Assembly (NCBI RefSeq): GCF_051401765.1
Contig: NW_027480440.1
Span: 5,704,001 to 5,768,000 of the forward strand
Direction: 5' to 3'
Source of the DNA: Calliopsis andreniformis
Lineage: Eukaryota; Arthropoda; Insecta; Hymenoptera; Andrenidae
Length of the DNA stretch: 64,000 nucleotides
This document shows, in pieces, positions 52,801 through 62,200 of this stretch (its first letter is position 1; every line of letters begins with the position of its first letter). The translations under genes and the position numbers were made by a program. The notes under the pieces are model-generated. The model was not told the origin of the DNA and did not search any database. It saw nothing but the letters and a program-made list of their open reading frames with translations.

Positions 52801-53570
52801 CTCAAACCTGAATCCCGAATCCTCAATCCTGAATCCTCAATATTCAGCCCTCAGTCCTCAACAATCAATTGTCAATCCACAATCCTCAATAGAATAACCT
52901 CAATTCACAGTTTTCAATACTCAATCCCCATTCTTCAATCTTCAAATCTCAATCCACAAACATCAATTCTCGTCACTCAACCCTCAACACTCAGTCCTCA
53001 ATCTTCAATCCTCAATCCTCAATCGTCAATCTTCAATCCTCAATACTCAATCTTCAATCCCGAATCCTCAATTCTCAATCCTCAATACTCAACCCTCAAC
53101 CGCCAATCCTCAATCCCCAACCCCAATCTTCAATCCCCAATCCTCAATCCTCAATCCTCAATCCTCAACCTTCAATCCTCAATACTCAATCTGCAATCCT
53201 CAATCCTCAAACCTCAATCCTCAATACTCATTCTTCAATCCTCAATACCATATCCTCAATCTTCAATCCTCAATCCTCAATCCTCAACTCTCAATCCTCA
53301 ATCCTCAATCCTCAAACATCATCCTCAGTCCCCAATCCTCAATCTTCAATCCTCAATCTGCAATCCTCAATCCTCAATCCTCAATCCTCAGTCCTCAGCC
53401 CTCAAGCCTCAACCCTCAACCCTCAGACCTCATCCTCAATTCTCAATCCTCAATCCTCGATCCTCAATCTCCAATCCTCAATACTCAATCTTCAATCCTC
53501 AATCCTCAATCCTCAATCCTCAATCCACAATCCTCAATCCTCAATCCTCAATCCTCAATCCTCAATCCTC
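49840..53570 (+). repeat. Heterogeneous block with the most diverged signatures
   Basis: Anchors are 49,968 (C, ATTCATAG, like 61,329), 50,438 (A), 50,662 (degenerate), 51,359 (C), 51,687 (degenerate), 51,967 (A) and 52,903 (A). Slips are frequent: an 8-mer CCCAATAC near 50,328; TCATCC 6-mers near 50,712, 50,838, 51,169, 53,318 and 53,432; TCAATC near 51,560; TCATAC near 52,716; CCAACC near 53,110. 52.98-53.49 kb recurs at about 57.78-58.29 kb. Confidence 0.75.
50620..50720 (+). repeat. Degenerate signature
   Basis: Only the core is recognisable: TCAATAG, AATATCA, then TGAATTC and TCAGGAT (anchor 50,662). The dyad and the ordered 3' half are absent. The position is still in phase, 224 bp (32 heptads) after the previous anchor. 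The same degenerate form recurs 7,694 bp later at 58,356, so it was duplicated after it decayed. Confidence 0.7.
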
Positions 53571-55058
53571 AATTCTCAACCTTCAATCCCCAATACTCAA
53601 TCTTCAATCCTCAATACTCAATCCTCAATCCTCAATCGTCATTCTTCAATTCGCAACACCCAATCCTCAATCTTCAATCCTCAATCCTCAATGCTCAATT
53701 CTCAATACTCAATCCTCAATCCTCAGACCTCAAACATCAATACTCAACCCTCAGTCCTCGTCCTCAATCCACAACACTCAATCCTCAATCCTCGATCTTC
53801 AATCATCAATATTCAATGTTCAATCCTCAATCCTCAATCCTCAATCCTCAATCCTCAATCCTCAATGTTCAATCCTCAATACCAAATCCTCAATCTTCAA
53901 TCCTCGATCCTCAATCCTCAATCCTCAATCCTCAATCCTCAATCCTCAATCCTCAGTCCTCAATCCTCAATCCTCAATCCTCAACCCTCATTCCTCAACC
54001 CTCCATTCTCAGTCCTGAAACCTCAATCCCGAATCCTCAATCCTGAATCCTCAATCTTCAGCCCTCAGCCCTCAACAATCAGTTGTCAATCCTCAATCCA
54101 CAATAGAATGTCCTCAATTCGCAGGTTTCAGTACTCAATGCTCAATCTGCAATCCTCTAGTCTCTATCCGCAAACATCAATCCTCATCACTCAACCCTCA
54201 ACACTCAGTCCCCAATCCTCAATCTTCAATCCTCAATCCTCAACCCTCAATCCTCAATCCTCAATCTTCAATCCTCAATGCTCAATCTTCAAACCTCAAT
54301 CCTCAATCCTCAATCCTCAATCCTCAACCCTCAATCCTCAATCCTCATTCGTCAAACGCCAATCCTGAATACGCAATCTTCAATTATCAATCCTCAATCC
54401 TCAATCCTCAACCCTCATTCTTCAATACCCAATACCCAATCCTCAATCTTCAATCCACAATCCTCAATCCTCAATTCTCAATCCTCAATCCTTAGTCCTC
54501 AGACCTCAAACCTGAATCCTCAACCCTCAGCCCTCATACTCAATCCTCAATCCTCAATCCTTAATCCTCAATCTTCAATCCTCAATACTCAATATTCAAC
54601 CCTCAATCCTCAGTCCTCAAACCTCAATCCCGAATCCTCAATCCTGAATCCTCAATCTTCAGCCCTCAGTCCTCAACAATCAATTGTCAATCCACAATCC
54701 TCAATAGAATAACCTCAATTCACAGTTTTCAATACTCAATCCCCATTCTTCAATCTTCAAATCTCAATCCACAATCATCAATTCTGGTCACTCAACCCTC
54801 AACACTCAGTCCTCAATCTTCAATCCTCAATCCTCAATCCTCAATCCTCAATCTTCAATCCTCAATACTCAATCTTCAATCCTCAATCCTCAATCTTCAA
54901 TCATCAATACTCAATCTTCAATCTTCAATCTCAATCCTCAATCCTCAATCCTCAATCCCCAATCGTCAATCCTAAATACTCAATCTTCAAACCTCAATCC
55001 TCAATCCTCAATCCTCAATCCTCAATCCTCAATCCTCAATCCTCAATCCTCAATCCTC
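53571..55058 (+). repeat. 1,488-bp higher-order unit, copy 1
   Basis: Signatures are at 54,117 (C-like, with GCAGGTT, TCTAGTC and GCAAACA) and 54,718 (A). The length is 213 heptads minus 3. The three lost bases are in TCGTCC (near 53,757), TCATAC (near 54,538) and TCAATC (near 54,928). It differs from copy 2 by single substitutions, for example at 53,692 and 53,815. The left boundary lies in plain consensus heptads and is uncertain by some tens of bases. Confidence 0.88.
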
Positions 55059-56546
55059 AATTCTCAACCTTCAATCCCCAATACTCAATCTTCAATCCTC
55101 AATACTCAATCCTCAATCCTCAATCGTCATTCTTCAATTCGCAACACCCAATCCTCAATCTTCAATCCTCAATCCTCAATGATCAATTCTCAATACTCAA
55201 TCCTCAATCCTCAGACCTCAAACATCAATACTCAACCCTCAGTCCTCGTCCTCAATCCACAACACTCAATCCTCAATCCTCGATCTTCAATCATCAATAT
55301 TCAAAGTTCAATCCTCAATCCTCAATCCTCAATCCTCAATCCTCAATCCTCAATGTTCAATCCTCAATACCAAATCCTCAGTCTTCAATCCTCGATCCTC
55401 AATCCTCAATCCTCAATCCTCAATCCTCAATCCTCAATCCTCAGTCCTCAATCCTCAATCCTCAATCCTCAATCCTCATTCCTCAACCCTCCATTCTCAG
55501 TCCTGAAACCTCAATCCCGAATCCTCAATCCTGAATCCTCAATCTTCAGCCCTCAGCCCTCAACAATCAGTTGTCAATCCTCAATCCACTATAGAATGTC
55601 CTCAATTCGCAGGTTTCAGTACTCAATACTCAATCTGCAATCCTCTAGTCTCTATCCGCAAAGATCAATCCTCATCACTCAACCCTCAACACTCAGTCCC
55701 CAATCCTCAATCTTCAATCCTCAATCCTCAACCCTCAATCCTCAATCCTCAATCTTCAATCCTCAATGCTCAATCTTCAAACCTCAATCCTCAATCCTCA
55801 ATCCTCAATCCTCAATCCTCAATCCTCAATCCTCATTCGTCAAACGCCAATCCTGAATACGCAATCTTCAATTATCAATCCTCAATCCTCAATCCTCAAC
55901 CCTCATTCTTCAATACCCAATACCCAATCCTCAATCTTCAATCCACAATCCTCAATCCTCAATTCTCAATCCTCAATCCTCAGTCCTCAGACCTCAAACC
56001 TGAATCCTCAACCCTCAGCCCTCATACTCAATCCTCAATCCTCAATCCTTAATCCTCAATCTTCAATCCTCAATACTCAATATTCAACCCTCAATCCTCA
56101 GTCCTCAAACCTCAATCCCGAATCCTCAATCCTGAATCCTCAATCTTCAGCCCTCAGTCCTCAACAATCAATTGTCAATCCACAATCCTCAATAGAATAA
56201 CCTCAATTCACAGTTTTCAATACTCAATCCCCATTCTTCAATCTTCAAATCTCAATCCACAATCATCAATTCTGGTCACTCAACCCTCAACACTCAGTCC
56301 TCAATCTTCAATCCTCAATCCTCAATCCTCAATCCTCAATCTTCAATCCTCAATACTCAATCTTCAATCCTCAATCCTCAATCTTCAATCATCAATACTC
56401 AATCTTCAATCTTCAATCTCAATCCTCAATCCTCAATCCTCAATCCCCAATCGTCAATCCTAAATACTCAATCTTCAATCCTCAATCCTCAATCCTCAAT
56501 CCTCAATCCTCAATCCTCAATCCTCAATCCTCAATCCTCAATCCTC
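55059..56546 (+). repeat. 1,488-bp higher-order unit, copy 2
   Basis: Signatures at 55,605 and 56,206 are each exactly 1,488 bp after their partners. It is nearly identical to copy 3, closer to it than to copy 1. Visible differences from copy 3 include AAAGATC against AAACATC near 55,660 and 57,148. Confidence 0.9.
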
Positions 56547-57765
56547 AATTCTCAACCTTCAATCCCCAATACTCAATCTTCAATCCTCAATACTCAATCC
56601 TCAATCCTCAATCGTCATTCTTCAATTCGCAACACCCAATCCTCAATCTTCAATCCTCAATCCTCAATGATCAATTCTCAATACTCAATCCTCAATCCTC
56701 AGACCTCAAACATCAATACTCAACCCTCAGTCCTCGTCCTCAATCCACAACACTCAATCCTCAATCCTCGATCTTCAATCATCAATATTCAAAGTTCAAT
56801 CCTCAATCCTCAATCCTCAATCCTCAATCCTCAATCCTCAATGTTCAATCCTCAATACCAAATCCTCAGTCTTCAATCCTCGATCCTCAATCCTCAATCC
56901 TCAATCCTCAATCCTCAATCCTCAATCCTCAGTCCTCAATCCTCAATCCTCAATCCTCAATCCTCATTCCTCAACCCTCCATTCTCAGTCCTGAAACCTC
57001 AATCCCGAATCCTCAATCCTGAATCCTCAATCTTCAGCCCTCAGCCCTCAACAATCAGTTGTCAATCCTCAATCCACTATAGAATGTCCTCAATTCGCAG
57101 GTTTCAGTACTCAATACTCAATCTGCAATCCTCTAGTCTCTATCCGCAAACATCAATCCTCATCACTCAACCCTCAACACTCAGTCCCCAATCCTCAATC
57201 TTCAATCCTCAATCCTCAACCCTCAATCCTCAATCCTCAATCTTCAATCCTCAATGCTCAATCTTCAAACCTCAATCCTCAATCCTCAATCCTCAATCCT
57301 CAATCCTCAATCCTCAATCCTCATTCGTCAAACGCCAATCCTGAATACGCAATCTTCAATTATCAATCCTCAATCCTCAATCCTCAACCCTCATTCTTCA
57401 ATACCCAATACCCAATCCTCAATCTTCAATCCACAATCCTCAATCCTCAATTCTCAATCCTCAATCCTCAGTCCTCAGACCTCAAACCTGAATCCTCAAC
57501 CCTCAGCCCTCATACTCAATCCTCAATCCTCAATCCTTAATCCTCAATCTTCAATCCTCAATACTCAATATTCAACCCTCAATCCTCAGTCCTCAAACCT
57601 CAATCCCGAATCCTCAATCCTGAATCCTCAATCTTCAGCCCTCAGTCCTCAACAATCAATTGTCAATCCACAATCCTCAATAGAATAACCTCAATTCACA
57701 GTTTTCAATACTCAATCCCCATTCTTCAATCTTCAAATCTCAATCCACAATCATCAATTCTCGTC
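56547..57765 (+). repeat. 1,488-bp higher-order unit, copy 3 (partial)
   Basis: Signatures are at 57,093 and 57,694. The copy follows copy 2 until about 57,765, in the 3' half of the last signature, where it reads TCTCGTC while copies 1 and 2 read TCTGGTC. After that the sequence is of the 53.0-kb type. About 1,220 bp of the unit are present, so the array has about 2.8 copies and ends inside a signature. Confidence 0.86.
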
Positions 57766-59290
57766 ACTCAACCCTCAACACTCAGTCCTCAATCTTCAAT
57801 CTTCAATCCTCAATCGTCAATCTTCAATCCTCAATTCTCAATCTTCAATCCCGAATCCTCAATTCTCAATCCTCAATACTCAATCCTCAACCGCCAATCC
57901 TCAATCCCCAACCCCAATCTTCAATCCCCAATCCTCAATCCTCAATCCTCAATCCTCAATCTTTAATCCTCAATACTCAATCTGCAATCCTCAATCCTCA
58001 ATCCTCAATCCTCAATACTCATTCTTCAATCCTCAATACCCAATCCTCAATCTTCAATCCTCAATCCTCAATCCTCAATTCTCAATCCTCAATCCTCAAC
58101 CCTCAATCATCATCCTCAGTCCCCAATCCTCAATCTTCAATCCTCAATCTGCAATCCTCAATCCTCAATCCTCAGTCCTCAGTCCTCAGCCCTCAAGCCT
58201 CAACCCTCAACCCTCAGACCTCATCCTCAATTCTCAATCCTCAATCCTCGATCCTCAATCTCCAATCCTCAATACTCAATCTTCAATCCTCAATCCTCAA
58301 TCCTCAATACTCAACCATCAATCCTCCATTCTCAATACTCAATAGAATATCATGAATTCTCAGGATTCAATACTCAAACCTCAACCCTCAACCCTCAGCC
58401 CTCATCCTCAATCCTCAATCCTCAATCCTCAATCCTCAATATTCAATCCTCAATACTCAATACTCAATCCTCAATCTTCAATCATCAATATTCAATTTTC
58501 AATCCTCAATCCTCAATCGTCAATCCTTAATCCTCAATCCTCAATCCTCAACCTTCAATCCTCAATCCTCAACCCTCAATACTCAATCCTCAATCATCAA
58601 TCCTCAACACACAATCTTCAATCCTCAATCCTCAATCCTAAATCCTCAATCCTCAATCTTCAATCCTCAATACTCAATCTTCAATCCTCAATCCACAATC
58701 CTCATTCCTGAATCCTCAATCCTCAATCCTCAATCCTCAATCTTCAATCCGCAATACTCAATCTTCAATCCTCAATCCTCTATCCTCAATCCTCAATCCT
58801 CAATATTCAATCGCCAATACTCTATCTTCAATCCTCAATCCTAATTCGTCACTCCTCAATACCCAATCCTCAATCTTCAATCCTCAATCCTCAATCCTCA
58901 ATCTTCAGTCGTCAATACTCTACCTTCAATCCTCAATCCTAATTCGTCACTCCTCAATACCCAATCCTCAATCTTCAATCCTCAATCCTCAATCCTCAAT
59001 TCTCAATCCTCAGTCCTCAATTCCCAATCCTCAATCTTCAATCCTCAATCCTCAATCTTCAATCCTCAATCCTCAATCCTCAATCCTCAATCCCCAATCG
59101 TCAATCCTCAATACTCAATCCTCAATCCTTAATCCTCAATCCTCAATCCTCAATCTTCATTCCTCAATACTCAATCTTCAACCCTCATTCTTCAATCCTC
59201 AATACTCAATCTTCAATCCTCAATCCTCAATCCTCAATCCTCAATCCTCAATCCTCAACCCTCAATCCTCAGTCCTGAAACCTCAATACC
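57766..59290 (+). repeat. Heptad block with only one, degenerate, signature
   Basis: 57.78-58.29 kb matches 52.98-53.49 kb (including CCAACC near 57,907). 58.30-58.42 kb matches 50.60-50.72 kb with the degenerate signature at 58,356. From 58,420 to about 59,480 there is no signature, only mixed heptads with the third marker near 58,844 and 58,938. The 1,189-bp distance to the next anchor (59,545) is 170 heptads minus one 6-mer. Confidence 0.78.
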
Positions 59291-62200
59291 GAATCCTCAA
59301 TCCTGTATTCTCAATCCTCAATATTCAATCCTCAATTATCAATCTTCAATCCTCAATCCTCAATCCTCAATCCTCAATCCTCAATCCTCAATCCTCAATC
59401 CCAAATCCTCAATCCTCAATCCTCAATCCTCAACCCTCAATCCTCAAACCTCAATCCCGAATCCTCAATCCTGAATCCTCAACCTTCAGCCCTCAGTCCT
59501 CAACAATCAGTTGTCAATCCTCAATCCTCAATAGAATATCCTCAATTCACAGTTTTCAATACTCAATCCCCATTCTTCAATCTTCAAATCTCAATCCACA
59601 AACATCAATTCTCATCACTCAACCATCAACACTCAGTCCTCAATTTTCAATCCTCAACCCTAAATCCTCGATCTTCAATCCTCAATACTCAGTCTTCAAT
59701 CCGAAATCCTCAATTCTCAATCCTCAATACTGGATCCTCATTCGTCAATCCTCAATTCCCAATCCTCAACCTTCTATCCTCAATCCTCAATCTTCAATCC
59801 TCAATCCTCAATCCTCAATCCTCAAAACTCAATCCCCAATCCTCAATCCCAAATACTCAATCCTCAATCCTCAATCCTCAACCCTCAATCCTCAGTCCTG
59901 AAACCTCAATCCCGAATCCTCAATCCTGAATCCTCAACCTTCTGCCCTCAGTCCTCAACAGTCAATTGTCAATCATCAATCCTCAATAGAATATCCTCAA
60001 TTCACAGTATTCAATACTCAATCCCCATTCTTCAATCTTCAAATCTCAATCCACAAACATCAATTCTTATCACTCAACCCTCACCACTCAGTCAACAATC
60101 TTCAATCCTCAATACTCAATCTTGAATCCTCAATCCTCAGTTCTCAATCGTCTATACTCAATACTCAATCGTCAATCCTCAATTCCCGATCCTCAATCTT
60201 CAATCCTCAATCCTCAATCTTCAATCCTCAATCCTCAATCCTCAATCCCCAATCCTCAATCTTCAATACTCAATACTCAACCTTCAATCCTCAATCCTCA
60301 ATCCTTAATCCTCAATCCTCTATTCTCAATCCTCAATCCTGAATCCTCAATCCTCAATACTCAATCTTCAATCCTCAATCCTCAATCCTCAGTCCTCAAT
60401 CCTCAATCCTCAATCCTCAATCCTTAATCTTCAATCCTCAATACTCAATCTGCAATCCTCAATCCTCAATCCTCAATCCTCAATCCTCAATCCTCAATCT
60501 TCAATCTTCAATCCTCAATAATCAATCTTCAACACTCAATCTTCAATCCTCAATCCTCAATCCTCAACCCTCAATCCTCAGTCCTGAAACCTCAATCCCG
60601 AATCCTCAATCCTGAATCCTCAACCTTCAGCCCTCAGTCCTCAACAATCAGTTGTCAATCCTCAATCCTCAATAGAATAGCCTCAATTCACAGCTTTCAA
60701 TACTCAATCCCCATTCTTCAATCCTCAAATCTCTATCCACAAAGATCAATTCTCATCACTCAACCCTCAACACTCAGTCCTCAATCTTCAATCCTCAATC
60801 CTAAATCCTCGATCTTCAATCCTCAATACTCAATCTTCAATCCTCAATCCTCAATTCTCAATCCTCAATACTCTATCTTCAATCCTCAATACTCAATCTT
60901 CAACCCTCAATCTTCAATCTTCAATCCTCAATCCTCATTCTTCAATCCTCAACACCCAATTCGCAATCTTCAATGCTCAATCCTCAATCCTCAATTCTCA
61001 ATGCTCAATCCTCAATCCTCAGACCACAAACATCAATACTCAACCCTCAGTCCTCGTCCGCAATCCACAACCCTCGATTCTCTATCCTCAATCTTCATAC
61101 ATCATTATTCAACCTCCCATCCTCAATCCTCAATCCTCAATCCTCAATCCTCAATCCTCAGTCCTCAATCCTCAATCCTCATTCCTCAATACCCAATCCT
61201 CAATCCTCAATCATCAATCCTCAATCCTCAATCCTCAATCCTGAATCCTCAATCCTGAAACCTCAGTCTTCAGCCCTCAGTCCTCAACAGTCAGTTGTCA
61301 ATCCTCAATCCTCAATAGAATATCACCAATTCATAGTTTTCAATACTCAATGCTCAATCTGCCATCTTCAAATCTCTATCCACAAACATCAATTCTCATT
61401 ACTCAACCCTCAACACTCAGTCCCCAATCCTCAATATTCGATCCTCAATCCTCAATCTTCAATCCTCAATCCTCAACCTTCAATCCTCAATGCTCAATGT
61501 TGAATCCTCAATCCTCAATACTCAATCCTCAATTCTCAATACTCAATCGTCCATTTTCAATCCTCAATACTCAATCTTCAATTCCCAGTCCTCAGTCCTC
61601 AATACCCAATCCTCATTCTTCAATCCTCAATACCCAATCCTCAATCTTCAACCCTCAATCCTCAATCCTCAATCCTCAACCTTCAATCCTCAATACTCAA
61701 TCTTCAATCCTCAATCCTCAATCCTCAATCCTCAAAACTCAATCCCCAATCCTCAATCCCAAATACTCAATCCTCAATCCTCAATCCTCAGTTCTCAATC
61801 GTCAATACTCAATCCTCAATCGTCAATCCTCAATTCCCGATCCTCAATCTTCAATCCTCAATCCTCAATCTTCAATCCTCAATCCTCAATCCTCAATCCC
61901 CAATCCTCAATCTTCAATACTCAATACTCAACCTTCAATCCTCAATCCTCAATCCTCAATCCTCAATCCTCTATCCTCAATCCTCAATCCTGAATCCTCA
62001 ATCCTCAATACTCAATCTTCAATCCTCAATCCTCAATCCTCAGTCCTCAATCCTCAATCCTCAATCCTCAATCCTTAATCTTCAATCCTCAATACTCAAT
62101 CTGCAATCCTCAATCCTCAATCCTCAATCCTCAATCCTCAATCCTCAATCTTCAATCTTCAATCCTCAATAATCAATCTTCAACCCTCAATCTTCAATCC

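Noticed and set aside
53571..57765. An rRNA spacer or other gene-linked tandem repeat for the 1,488-bp unit
   Set aside because: The whole unit is made of heptads, with no RNA-gene sequence in it.
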